From the NCBI GenBank assembly GCA_030295235.1, contig AP026176.1, forward strand, positions 434,001-498,000: 64,000 nt of DNA, given 5' to 3'. Position numbers and translations under genes: made by a program. Each line of letters starts with the position of its first letter. The stretch's first letter is position 1. Source of the stretch: Fistulifera solaris. Taxonomy: Eukaryota > Bacillariophyta > Bacillariophyceae > Naviculales > Stauroneidaceae. The notes below the pieces were generated by a model that ran no database searches, was not told the origin of the DNA, and saw only the letters and a list, made by a program, of their open reading frames with translations. Of this stretch, positions 46,857-58,214 are shown in pieces.

Positions 46857-47341
46857 CTAAAATCTTCCGAAGCAGTTCATGTCACAATTGATAGGATTGG
46901 CTTGTGATGACTGGGAAAAACACTGAAATTGTTGCATCTGCTCCTCCTGCTGACGCCTGAGTTGTGCCTGCAGTTGCGCCTTGGCAATCTTTCGTTGCAG
47001 CTCTTTGCGAAGATGCTTCTCTAGCCCCGAGAAAGTGCACTTATCGGACTCCTCAAACGTTCCGTTGAGTCGTTCATTAAATGCTTGCAAAATATCTTTG
47101 TGTATGCTTCGGTAATCCTCGCGTGTGTACCAGACGTCCGCCTTATTTTCAACACGTTCGATGAAAAATAAAGCCGTTTCATTGTCGTTGAAGGAGACGG
47201 ATCTCCTTCGGATCGTTTTTGTCGCTTGTGTGGCCTTTCCTTCAGTTTGTCATTGTGCATCGCGTAAATTTGTAGATATAAACTCAAAGCATGCAAGCTT
47301 TCTGCTTGACTTTGGTTCGTCGTTGGAAGAGTATTCATCAT
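46857..47341 (-). CDS. Family B protein, member 4
   Basis: About 161 residues. Blocks: IRRRSVSFNDNETALF, DVWYTREDYRSIHKD, FEESDKCTFSGLEKHL, then a Gln-rich helical tail (KIAKAQLQAQLRRQQEEQMQ). The frame steps at a T5 run (47216-47220) just before block 1; one extra base joins HKRQK to TIRRRSVSF. The start MMNTLPTTNQSQ is a choice, since the frame is open further upstream. It lacks the Y-x-x-x-M end of members 1-3. It lies next to the 3' end of GFAT, 620 bases away. Confidence 0.66.
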
Positions 47342-47961
47342 ATTTGTTGTTATGCTACCTGGTAACTGAAATCGGAGACGCAATCGATGTGATGATTGAT
47401 GATTCGCAAGATACTGGTAATGGCGTAAACAAACATCATCTTTCGTCCTCAAGGATGAGAACCCAGAATTACGTGGTGGCGGTTTGGCATGTCTCGACAA
47501 GGCGAAGAATAAAAGAACGAGATCGACGTGGCGCAAAAACATAAATACGTCGACGACGAAAACTTATTTCATCTAACACTATCACTTAGAGGGTACGGCC
47601 GAAAACCGAAGAACAAAGATTCTGTATAAAAACTCAATTGATCATTGATCGTTCCCAGTTTCTAATTGCCGCGAACGAACGCCAAGGTAGACCGGTCGGT
47701 GGAAAGTAACAATAGTAACATGAAATGACGTGGACATTATTTGTTATTGAAGTAAGGAATGGACATCAGCATCTATTGAGTAACTCTACCCATAATCGGG
47801 ACCGATGAGCCATCCTACCTAAGATGCACAGCCTTTGATCAAATTTAGATCCTCTTACCGGGAAAAGTTCGAAAAGTCAGCTACTACTCAGGTGCCCCAT
47901 TTCCCAAAAATGTTCAAATGCATTCGTAAACAATCTTTTCTTATCTTATAGATTATGGGTA
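47342..47961. other. Intergenic
   Basis: Nothing recognised; holds the 3' flank of GFAT and the upstream region of family B member 4. Confidence 0.4.
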
Positions 47962-50521
47962 TTACAATTCCTTCGACATGTGACGCGGCGAGTCGGGGTT
48001 GATACCTCTATTTGGTGATGATTAGACAAAATAGTTGAGTGTGAGTTCGATGATACATTTTCAAGCAATGATTAAATAATCGACTGTACGTACCGTACTT
48101 TCGCCAACTCGTAAGCCAATAATTGGAGGGTACCACTGCACCGAGAGCCGTCAAAGGACCGTTGCTAGGAATGACAATCGGATTGTCATCAAGACCGGCC
48201 GCCAATTCCGGCTTATCGGTAATAACAATGACTTGCCCACCACGCGATTTGATTTCCATTCCCGTATTGCGCACACTTTGGCGATGTTGATCGTCCAAAA
48301 GAATCAACACAACGGGTGTCCCAGCGACGTTCTTCTTCTTCGTAGTTTTCATTCGTTCCGTCTTCTTTCGCTTCCCTTGAACCATGCGGGTCTTCAGACG
48401 TTGACGATACATGATAGGCGGCTCCACAAGAGCTAAACTCGCATGCTTGAATGAAGATGCACTCAAACCTTCGGCATGGAGAGACGCTAACTCTTGAAAT
48501 TTGAAAGCTCCTTCACGCGCAACAGGTTCCGCAAATCCTTTACCAAGAACAAAGCATGTGTCCGTGAACTCCAGCGCAGCCGCAAGTTCTTTGCATTGTT
48601 CGTGTGTTTTCAGAGCCATTCCGAACGCCATGGGCAAACGCAACAAACTCTCTTTGAGTGCTTCCACATCGAGGGTAGCAAGACGAGACTTGATCGAAGC
48701 ATTTTCCTCTTCTTTTGTTTGACGAAACCATAAAGCTAGTAACGCCAAAGAGGTCACCTCGCTAACAAAAGACTTTGTACTAACAGCCGATCGTTCCCGT
48801 CCGGCATGACAGTAAACGCCAACTTTCGTGGTGCGTGCTAGAGTGCTTCCGACCGAGTTGGTCACACTCATGCAGGGCACACCCATGCGCGTCAAAGCTA
48901 GATCACTGACACGCAAAGCTTCTTTACGTTCGCCCGATTCACTGACGACACAGCAGCCCATAGTATGCGCGGGGACATCATGCGGGAAATCATGATAATC
49001 GGTATCAACCGCATCCAAAGCACGCACGGTATTCAATGCGGCTATTTGCTTCATTAATAACTCTCCGTACCGTGCCGCGTGCAAACTGCTGGACACTCCC
49101 GAGAGAATTAGATGTTTGACGTGCTTCCACTGATCGCGATGGGCATCCATGCCACCCAACAAAATTCTTCCCGTCCCACTCAAACGACCACCAAACCCCA
49201 AGGCTCGTCCGATGGCTTCAGGCTGCTCATAAATCTCTTTCAAAGTCCAATCCGGATACGGTTCCGGAATGGTATTCGCTTGAAAGTCGTCGTCTTGTTG
49301 AGAATCATTCAAGGCTTCGACCCGCAAACTACTCCACGACTCGAGAATCGGCCCACTTGCTTGAATGACACCGACTTCTCCATCTTTCAAGTCGACAAAC
49401 GTTTGTGTGAATCGACGAAACGCATTGATTTCGGATGCCACGTACGTGACAGGCTGCGAACGCGTACTGGACGACACTTCGGCACCCCCGTCGAGGTCAT
49501 GCCAATGACCAAAGGACTGCCGTGTGCGGCCACGACCAATTCGTCGGGCACATCTTGACACATGACGACCAGTCCCCAAGTGCCATCGCATTTGCGCAAC
49601 GCTTTTTCTGTCGCTGCTTTCAATAAATGTGTTGATGATGATTCGCTTTGTTTTTGCAATTTCTGATAATAGTAATCAATCAATTTTGCCATGACTTCGG
49701 TATCCGTTTCGGTTTCAAAGACGTGTCCATATCCTTGCAATTGCTTCCGCAATACACGAGCATTGTGCAAGACACCATTGTGCACGACAGCAATCTTCCC
49801 GGACCGAATCGGATGCGCATTTTGATCCGAACGGGCTCCGTGCGTCGCCCACCGGGTATGCGCCATCCCGACCGGACCTTTCGCGGCGTGCGAATGTTGT
49901 CTAACCAGGGCAATGACTTGTTCCGGACTCAATGCGGCATCGCCCGAACCGTATTTGGTAATGTTCTGGAATTTGAAATCAATGAGTGAGTGTAAATATG
50001 CTCCACAAAAGAGAAGGAACGACACAACTATCGCACGCACCATGGTATGATCTTCCGAGACTGTTACTAAACCAGCACTATCACATCCCCGTGCTTTTAG
50101 GATATCCAAGCCTTCAAGCAGAAAGTGTCTATGCAATGAAGATGAAAATTGAGTTAGTAAAGGGGCGAGAAAAAGAAGAATATCAGCGCAAAACATGTCG
50201 CGGGATAACTCAAAAATCACACAGATCCTGTAATACAGCAACACACTTTTCGAAGTCGATTAATAACACAGTCGCTTTTGCTCACCTCGCATCGTAGGAA
50301 CCGGATCCTACCACCGCCGCAATTCCGGAACATTTTGTTTTCGAGTTTTCGTCGTTCATTGCGGATATCGCTACCGTTGCCGCTATTGCTGCCGTTCCCC
50401 ACAATACACTATTTGTAGTATCAAAATTCGAGCTCAATACAGCAGTCGTCGCGGTTCGTTTCCACACGGAAGCAGTGTTTCGGGTCCACATCGTTCGGGT
50501 GCGCAGCAAAGGAAGAACCAT
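47962..50521 (-). CDS. Glutamine-fructose-6-phosphate aminotransferase (GFAT)
   Basis: Catalyses the first step of UDP-GlcNAc synthesis. Four exons: 50521-50286, 50128-50041, 49965-48094, 48007-47962; introns are 157, 75 and 86 bases with GT-AG ends. The glutaminase domain begins at Cys64 (KCSGIAAVVGS), with RGCDSAG and AHTRWATHG. Two SIS domains follow: LKEIYEQP, SVTNSVGSTLARTTKVGVYC, AVSTKSF and EGAFKFQELASLHAEG; the last exon ends GINPDSPRHMSKEL. Frame steps lie at a C5 run (49485-49489) and a G3 run (48128-48130); adding one base to each restores TGGAEVS and PLQLLAYELAKV. Odd: the nucleophilic Cys normally sits at the N-terminus after Met removal, yet here a 63-residue leader with a membrane-like segment (38-54) precedes it. 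It must be cut off for glutaminase activity. Confidence 0.9.
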
Positions 50522-51289
50522 GTTGTTAATTTTGTTTCGTCCGTCGTTCGTTAAAATTTATCGTTGCAAGCCCGTTGAGGTCCCTTTTCCTAAATGAAGC
50601 AGGATTTTAGAAAATACAATCAAATCAAATCAAATCAAATCAAAGAATACGAATACGATTACGCACGGATTGCATTTGAAAGCAACAAATGTGCATCTTC
50701 GGCCTCGCTCGAAAAATGCATGCAAAACACAAAACTGCATGACCCGCAATCTTTTGTTGACTGTAATACAGAGTGTACTAAGACCATGCCTTGAAGTACA
50801 GTTTGGGAGAGACTACTCGGGAGCCTTTGGCTCGTGCGTTCAGTCACGAATCGACGCATTAGATTTTTATTTTTCGCTCTTCGACGTAAATATAATGACG
50901 TATAATGAGAACACTGTTGAAGTCTGTTTCATTGCAACAATGACAATTAAAGCTAAGGAAACTGGGCGATCGAACGACTTGTAGGTAGACTAACATCATT
51001 TGCTCGAAAGACTATTGATTCATGACTGAAATGCAGTCGTGGTCTCCGTAAACTAACACTTTAGGAACGACCGACCCAATTGCGAGAGGTGACAGGTGAC
51101 AAGTAACAAGGCGTTTGAAAAGCACCCGCTTACGGTGAAATTCTCTATATTCATCTTGATGCTGTAATCATCACGCAACATGTTGCTATCATTCTACAAG
51201 TAGGCGAGAGATATAGCGTTTAGCTCGGCTTTAAACTTTTTACATGCTTGCTATCTTAAAAATTCTGCGGAATTTGATTCCACGGCTCA
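50522..51289. other. Intergenic with CAAAT microsatellite
   Basis: A perfect (CAAAT)n run at about 50619-50643 lies just upstream of GFAT. A palindromic CATGACTG-N5-CAGTCGTG copy is at about 51021-51043. No gene seen. Confidence 0.5.
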
Positions 51290-51781
51290 TCATGCTACTG
51301 TCGATAAACAATAGTCTTCCATGGTCTTTTGGTAGACCAGTCGCAAGGAGTCGGAATCGACGCGTCCGTAGATATTGTATTGTCGCACTTGTTCCGTCAA
51401 GACGGCGTCCAATACACGGTGTTTAATCGACTTTTGGTTCGTTCAAGCGGACCACACGAATTTATCTAATCCGTGGTATGTATGATGTTCCGATTCTTCC
51501 AACAGACGACCCTGTTGGGCCAAATAAATGATTTGTTTCGCTTGCTGCTTCAACAATCGAATTTCTTCTTTCGAATACCAAATTGATTGCGAGTCGGCAT
51601 GTCGGTCGACGTCGTAAACAAAAGCGTCTTGAAAGAAAGTCACGCCTCTTCTTCGTTTCTTGTGGCGGGGTGGAGTGCAGTCGGAAGGGGTGCTCTTCGA
51701 CGACGATGTTGTAGAAGTGGTCGAAGACACGTCGTCCCAGACGCAAGAGTGCTCATACGGAAAATCAAAAATGTGTTTCAT
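51290..51781 (-). CDS. Family B protein, member 5
   Basis: About 164 residues. Blocks: KKRRRGVTFFQDAF, SIWYSKEEIRLLKQQ, LEESEHHTYHGLDKF. After two or three frame steps between 51460 and 51380 the family C-terminus is seen: HRVLDAVLTEQVRQY, then DSDSLRLVYQKTMEDY, ending LSTVA and TGA at 51290. The N-terminus is Ser/Thr-rich. The homology of the tail to AEAYRQKM/VYQEQM of members 2 and 3 supports extending the gene past the first stop. Confidence 0.66.
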
Positions 51782-54037
51782 TGGATAGGATAAAAAGAAA
51801 AAAAAGAGAAAAAGGAGATATGAAATGAACTGAATGAATGGAATTGCTGTCGACGACAGCGACGCAAATGAGAAAAGAAGAATGGAATGTGTTTGTCGGC
51901 AAATTGTTTGTGCTCGTTTCTTGTGTCCAGTTTTATTCTTTAAAGCAAGAAATATATAATGCAGCAGGGCCTATGATGCCTCAGCTACGCCGTTTCACAA
52001 CTCAAAGAACAGCGTTCAGAATCGTTTTACGATCAACATCACCTCTTGCCTTCATCGATGCAAACGTGATCGACATTAGCAGTGTTCTTACTGATTACGA
52101 TCACAAGCACAAAGAATGGAAAGCACTCAATATTTTGGCGTTCCAATCTGTTAAGACCGTTTCACGATAAGAACGTAGTCGTTGACTACACTCTTAGTTA
52201 TAGCTATAAAAGGTATCCTCAAGGATATTAGGACAGGTAATTCGAGATCCGTACTGATCAAGTCTTGATGTGGCCCTTTACTACTACAAATCGGATTAAG
52301 ATTTCGATTAGGGACCAGGGCAACCTTAATCAGCAACGATTAAGCCCTTATGTAATCATCAGGCCACTGTGAAAACACCAATATTTAGCTTATGCCCTGC
52401 ATCTAATTTCTACTCAAAAAACAATAAAGAATGATGACCAGATGCCGATGATATTTTTCGACCTCAAGTTCGTCCAAGTACTGAAATCCTATTGTACATT
52501 GTACATTGTACCCCGTTATCGTAGAATGCAAAAAAGGCCCAAAACATGTTAACGCAACCCAGCGACCTTTTGTACCAGCAACGACGAGCTTCCAACGAGA
52601 GGGAGAGAATGGCGTTTGGTCACCTTCATGTTGAAAACGCACATTTATTCATTCCTTTCGTGTCATCGCTCATCACAAAACATAAGAGCATAGAAATACG
52701 ATCAAGCGATTGTAGTGAGAGGCTTGCTCGGTTTTGAAATCCAAAGACTTAAAGAAGCAAGCCTGAATGTTTCTCGAGACGCAAACACAATCATGATGAT
52801 ACATAACTAATCATTTCCGTCAACGATGTCGCCTTCCTATTGGAACGAAAGACGGGAAATGGGGAAGGATTCTTACACGCGACGACCTGATTGCGCAAGA
52901 AAAAGAAACGAACGCTGCACAGCTATGTTGAGACGCTGTAGATGAAGGGCTGTCTAAACGCGAAGCAATCGTTTCCGAGAGGCTATTTCTGCGTAAAGCG
53001 AAAATGTGACGCACGCCGTCTTGCTCCTGATGTACGACTTTCTGCAATGGATCAAATAATGGTCTTGGGAAAGCAGGGCCACTGATTCATTCTATCGTCC
53101 AGTACGAAACGCCAAATAAATATTTCCATTTTTACCGACAAACTGCAATTGTGTCGTTATAATACCCTTTATAATGCATGATAAACATTTTAGAGATGAG
53201 AATTTTACTTATCTGGAGATGGGTGCGTTGTGCGCCAGAGATGCTCAACTCTTTACGATGCTTGCTGTACCTATTTCACGATTCAGCTCGTCGCAACTGA
53301 ATTTGACTTGGATTTGAAGGTGCGGAAAATGCACAGCGCAAAGCAGACGGCCTGGAGGCAGTCTATACTGTTAGATGGAAGGCCATAGGTCAGATCTCTT
53401 CTCGTGACTCGTGAAACAAAGTGATGTGAGCAGAAATTGCGAATTTGCGATATGCGCTTTGCGCTGAGCATTTTGCTTTCACAAGCTTTCAAATCAAGCG
53501 CTCACTAGGGGCACTAGGGGGTCTAGCTAGACTAACTACCAGGTAAACCTAAACCACAAACAAACAACAAACCACTGTCGATTTCTGCCTCTCTAAACCT
53601 ATTACTTATTGCTACTGTACTGTTTTTAAAAACAGAAGAATGTGCGGTATAGAATCCTTCATGACTCAGTCGAAAAGTCACTTCTTTCGCTCTTATGCAG
53701 TCAGCGGTCATAAAGCTTTAAGTACAGGTCGTATTATAGAGAGGTTCATGGTTCATGGTTCATGGTTCATGCCGTTAACGCGAATTGAATCTCGAAGGCC
53801 CATGGATGGACGTACTCTTTACAATACACTGCAAAGAAGGGGTCATGATTACGTTGATTATGGACAAAATCGGTACTTGTTGTTCTACAGTACAATTACC
53901 ATGCTCAGGAATTCTCGCGAACTTCCGAAAAATTACCCAGCAGCCAGCGGGCACAATTTCGATCTTGTCAATTATTTCTGATTATAAAGACAAGACTCTT
54001 TCTTCGAAAGCCCACAAATCATCATAACACACTCAAC
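51782..54037. other. Long intergenic stretch, no gene supported
   Basis: 2.25 kb. Open frames at 51838-52170 (plus), 52820-53047 (minus) and 53640-53981 (plus) show no recognisable feature. Tandem GGTTCATG units lie at 53747-53773. Confidence 0.45.
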
Positions 54038-54433
54038 ATGTCAGAGTCTCTCTCCTCCCGCACCTATTCGAACTGTTCATTTCAGAGATCAGTGCGTTTC
54101 AACGACGATGCGCTGACTGTGATTCCCATCGAAACCGACGTCGAAAATGTCGGCGATCTCTGGTTCACGTCGGCGGAATATCAGCATATCAAACGACGAA
54201 ACAAGCTAAGCTTGCAGCTGGAACGTTCCGGATCTTTCAAAGAGTCCGAGAACAATACCTTCTACGGTCTGGAAAAGCAGACAATGCTCAACAGATTGCA
54301 ACGCAAGCTTGACCGAGCTTGCGTTCTTCGGAACAACCTTTGTGAGACTGCAAATTCATGTCAATATTTTGAAACAAAGCCAAATGCTGTTATACTACAA
54401 GATATATCAAGCAAAATGGCTTGCAATTTGTAA
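54038..54433 (+). CDS. Family B protein, member 6
   Basis: 131 residues, intact in one frame, and the only family B member on the plus strand. Blocks: FQRSVRFNDDALTVIPI, DLWFTSAEYQHIKRRNKL, FKESENNTFYGLEKQT. It shares W-F (not W-Y), RRNKL and GLEKQT with member 7 and is convergent with it (267 bases between stops), so the two form a recent inverted pair. The C-terminal 40 residues after the core have no family similarity. Confidence 0.72.
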   Translation: MSESLSSRTYSNCSFQRSVRFNDDALTVIPIETDVENVGDLWFTSAEYQHIKRRNKLSLQLERSGSFKESENNTFYGLEKQTMLNRLQRKLDRACVLRNNLCETANSCQYFETKPNAVILQDISSKMACNL

Positions 54434-54699
54434 GCACTGTACATAGTGTAAAGAACTTTTGGATCTATTTTATCTGCTTTCTGTTGCTGAGTATAGATCA
54501 AGTTCATTTAAAGTCGCTATGCGATGATGTGACGATCTCCGTCTTCATAAATCTCTTCTACATCGGTAGTATGATAGATAAATGGGAAATCCACAGCATA
54601 TTTATATATTATGGTACCATCAGTAACTGCCATGTATGAAAAATAATATGCATTGCGCATGCATCGAATTTCGTCGGTCGAAAAGAATTTAAATAGTAG
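54434..54699. other. Convergent spacer
   Basis: Short spacer between convergent family B members 6 and 7; no terminator-like hairpin could be named with confidence. Confidence 0.35.
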
Positions 54700-55023
54700 C
54701 TATTGAGATCGGCTGGTGGTGCCGAATCTTTGCATCAATTGACTGCGGGCTACCTTCCGTTGGTACCTGGCGGCTGTCGTTTGCTTTTCCAAGCCTAACA
54801 GAGTCGTTTGATCGGTTTCTTGAAACGCCCCGGAGCGTGCCATTTGTACGACTAGCTTGTTTCGTCGTCGAATGTGTCGGTATTCGTCTGAAGTGAACCA
54901 TAACTCGCTGGCATTTTCTATGCAGCAATCGATCGAATGAACAATGGCGTTGCTGTCGTCGAAAGAGACAGAGCGACGGCGAGGCTTCCTTGTGAAGGCG
55001 GAGTTATCCATTGTAGTCGACAT
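54700..55023 (-). CDS. Family B protein, member 7 (minimal form)
   Basis: 107 residues, intact and the shortest member, so it approximates the minimal family unit. Blocks: PRRRSVSFDDSNAIVHSI, ELWFTSDEYRHIRRRNKL, FQETDQTTLLGLEKQT, then a basic helical end (RYQRKVARSQLMQRF). The Ser inside RSVSF has Arg at -2 and -3, so a basophilic kinase could phosphorylate it. In known PP1 regulators phosphorylation at that position blocks docking. Confidence 0.72.
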   Translation of the reverse strand: MSTTMDNSAFTRKPRRRSVSFDDSNAIVHSIDCCIENASELWFTSDEYRHIRRRNKLVVQMARSGAFQETDQTTLLGLEKQTTAARYQRKVARSQLMQRFGTTSRSQ

Positions 55024-55665
55024 GATGTGCTTTAATATATTAGTTTGGTGGAGGAGAATTTGAGAGGCTGTGCGCAGCTACAGATACTTGAATTATAATG
55101 AGAAAAGATACTCGTCAACTTATAGAATGAGAAAAACGAAATGTGTTGCTTGGTGGAGGTGCAGATGTCAAAGGAAGACGATGTGGTGACGTAAGACGTA
55201 ACCCCTCTTGTTCAAGTGCGTGGCAAGCTTGAGGACATGAGGAATAAAAAGAGCACAAAGAAACTAGCTACTGTACATTAGAAAGAAGGCCTACGACGAA
55301 ATGACTAAGCGGACAACGGTGTCTTCTTATAGTGGGACTTGACACTGGTTTTTCGGGACTACATTCTTCAATAGACTATGTGGACTTCAAACAAAAGCAT
55401 CTGACATCGAATGTTCCTTACCATAAGTTCAAACTACGATGTAGGAAAATGTACGAGAAGAACAAGTGTACGGAAGAGTTCGTTCGCGTTCGTCGCAGGC
55501 CCATGTTCAAGGTCCAACTGGGGTATGGGAATTCGTGTTTCATCGTCCGGACACGGCCGGGAAATGATAAACTAGATAGCGAAGTACCTAATCTCCCAGA
55601 CACTAGCCCTAGAAAATACAAGATCCATGCACCTTTTATACAGCGTGCGATCATTTCGTATTATT
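55024..55665. other. Intergenic
   Basis: 3' flank of the ADCK1-like gene. A plus-strand frame (55332-55790) overlaps that gene's 3' end and is not supported. Confidence 0.4.
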
Positions 55666-57346
55666 TTAGCTTGTCAACTGATAGATTCGAATGCGTAAAA
55701 GAATGTGCATGTAATCCAACCAAGCCAAGACGCGATTCCACCATCCGCTCTCGTTATGATAAACTGCAGCAGCGGCATATCGACCCGTAACTAACAATGT
55801 ATTTGCAGGACTCCCCAAGGCGTTATCAATGTGCCTGAGACAATCATTTGTTTTGAGCAGCAACAGCATCTCACGGGGTATCCGAGCCAGCAAGTCCATA
55901 ATCTGACGTAAAAATCGTTGTGCATATCCCGCCATGACTGTTTTATCCACACGCTTGTTGAGTTTGTCACGCGGTTTCCCCAACGATTCTTGCTGCGTTC
56001 AATGACTTCATCAAAGGGCCGGGCCGTGACAAGTGCCGCAAACATGGTGTACATGTCTTCTAAACCCATCTGCGCACAAGCTGCCTGTATCCCAGGAATG
56101 TCGGCTAGCAACAACGCCTTCCAAAGGCGTGCATAGTTCAAAACAAACTCTGGGTCCAGGGTTCGGTACAATCCATGATCCAGCAAGACTAGCTCGGGAT
56201 CCCCGCGTAAATTTTTGGCTCTCAACAATACGTTAGCAGGATGCGGATCGCAGTGTACGCAACCACTTTCAAATATTTGAGAAGCGAAGGCGCTGGAGAG
56301 TAAATTAGCAACTTTCTTCTTATCAATACCTAGCTTCGCAATAGCTTCCGTGTCAGTCGCTTTGCATCCTTCTTCGAAATGCATCGTCAATACGCGGCTG
56401 GTGGTTTGCTCCCATACAATCGCAGGCACGATGACATCATGCAAACCGACACGTCTGAAATTTTCCGCCGCGCGTTCCGCGTTACGCCCCTCGTTGCTGA
56501 AATCCAGTTCTTGTGGTAACAGAGGCTCCACTTCACGAGCAATCCATCCCCATGTAAATCCTTCAAACCATTCTTCGGCCCAATGACTGACTTGCACAAG
56601 AGCGCGAATATCTCCCATGGCAGTCTCTTTCAAATCGGCGTGTTGTATTTTGATAGCTAGTTTTCGTCCGTTCTTATAAGCGACGTGGACTTGCGCCAGG
56701 GACGCGGATGCCATCGGTGTGTAATCAAAAGAGTCAAAGGCTTCTTCGGGCGATTGACCTAATTCTTCCTTTACGATTTGCGCGACATGCTCCGGCGACG
56801 TTCGTGGATTGTCATCAAAGAGTGCACTCAATACAGTAGTATATTCGGGTGGTATTAAATAATCCAAACTGGCGAGATGTTGTCCGACTTTGATGTACAC
56901 ACCCCGATTCGTATGACAGAGCGACAAAATACGATGAGCTGCTCGCGTATGCACCGGATCCGGTCCCAGCTCTTCTTGCAATTGCGCCAATTCTTGTGCC
57001 ACTTGTAACATGGCTTCTTTTCGTGTCGTTTGACTTGCACTCGTTCCGCGAAACTCAATTGAGGATGCGAATTGTTACTATAAATGGCTTGGGCTTGGGC
57101 CAATCGCGCGCGACATTCTTCGACTTGTTGTAATAATGGCTGCCGCGTGTCGTCTCTTTCACCAAAGTACTTGGCAGATTGATAATCGTACACCATGAGA
57201 AGAGCGGTTTGACCCAATCGTAAAGCACGTCGCGCTGCCTTGACATTCGGTTCATCGCTGGTAGCCAACACGGCACTTCCCGAGCCAGCTAACAAAAACA
57301 AACCTGTTCTTCGCTTTAATTTACTACTAAAACGTGAACCGAACAT
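55666..57346 (-). CDS. ADCK1-like ABC1/UbiB family atypical kinase
   Basis: About 560 residues. ABC1 signatures: YIKVGQHLASLDYLIPPEY (KxGQ motif), TPMASASLAQVH (Ala-rich loop), LAIKIQH (ATP-site Lys), ELDFSNEGRNAE, CVHCDPHPANVLLR (catalytic HxDxxxxN-like block) and LLDHGLYRTL (in place of DFG). The whole string matches animal ADCK1 and yeast Mcp2 better than the ubiquinone-type COQ8. Those act at the mitochondrial inner membrane in lipid and cristae homeostasis. The N-terminus has a basic, hydrophobic leader (KLKRRTGLFLLAGSGSAVLA). Two frame steps at short runs, 57018-57021 (T4 on plus) and 55975-55977 (T3), are repaired by one base each: RHEKEAMLQVAQ and RWGKPRDKLN. No introns seen. Confidence 0.85.
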
Positions 57347-58214
57347 CGTTTATCGCATGCTTGTAGAGTTTATTGAATGATTATGAGAAGAGCTCTCGGT
57401 GATGGAAAGAAGAAAAGGAACGATGAAGAAGAAGAAAGCAAACAAAAGTTTGCGAGAGAAGGGTGACGGCATCGGCGTTTGCCATGCGTCAGCCAATAAC
57501 GCTTGCCAATAACGGCAGACGCATTATACCGTGTTCCTTGTCGTACCAACATTAGAATTAGTATATGTCCAAAGTGTTGGTTTCCATATACCACGACTGC
57601 ATTTCAGTCATGAGGAGCGGTTTCAGCATTCAGAATACAAACTAACCCCAACTCGTGAGAATGGTTGTTATCACAATGTTTTATCAGCATTTACAATGCA
57701 CTTAAAGACTTTTCGTTTGAATACCCTTCCGATCGTTGTTTTCAAAGTCACTATCAAGCCATAAATAATTGATTATTGTTTCTCTCGACGCAGCCAAGAC
57801 TGGGATTCAGTCATGAGTCATGATTGGACCGCTTCATCAGACTGCGTTCCCTCAGTCTGCTGCAACCTGGCTATCTAACGTGCTTTCATAATTGCAATCA
57901 CCGTCAGCAACGTTTCTAAAATACATGCCTGGAGTTTTTGAGGTCTGATGTGTTAAGCTTCGCTTGTCTGCAAAATGTAGACTACTTTTTACGCGCAGTG
58001 CATACTCCCAGTTTCCGCGTGACTGGTTTTGTCACGTGCGATCGCATTGGATGCGAGCGATCGGAACTATTCATTCATAATGAATTTTATTGTAAGATGT
58101 ATTTTAAAGGTATCAATTTGTGGTAAACAAATTCATGAAGGCTGTGAGAGTTGTAATCGCAACCCAATCAAAAACAGAACAAAAAGACGAGTGATGTGAA
58201 GTCGACCCATTGAA
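57347..58214. other. Intergenic with two palindromic repeat copies
   Basis: CCACGACTG-N5-CAGTCATG at about 57591-57613 and a second, weaker copy at about 57797-57817. No gene seen. Confidence 0.45.

Noticed and set aside
51838-52170. Plus-strand frame of 110 codons
   Set aside because: No motif, no paralog and no family block.
52820-53047. Minus-strand 75-codon frame with RRNSLSE
   Set aside because: Considered as a family A relative because of the basic/Ser motif, but no other block is present.
55332-55790. Plus-strand frame of 152 codons
   Set aside because: It overlaps the 3' end of the ADCK1-like gene in antisense and shows no recognisable feature.
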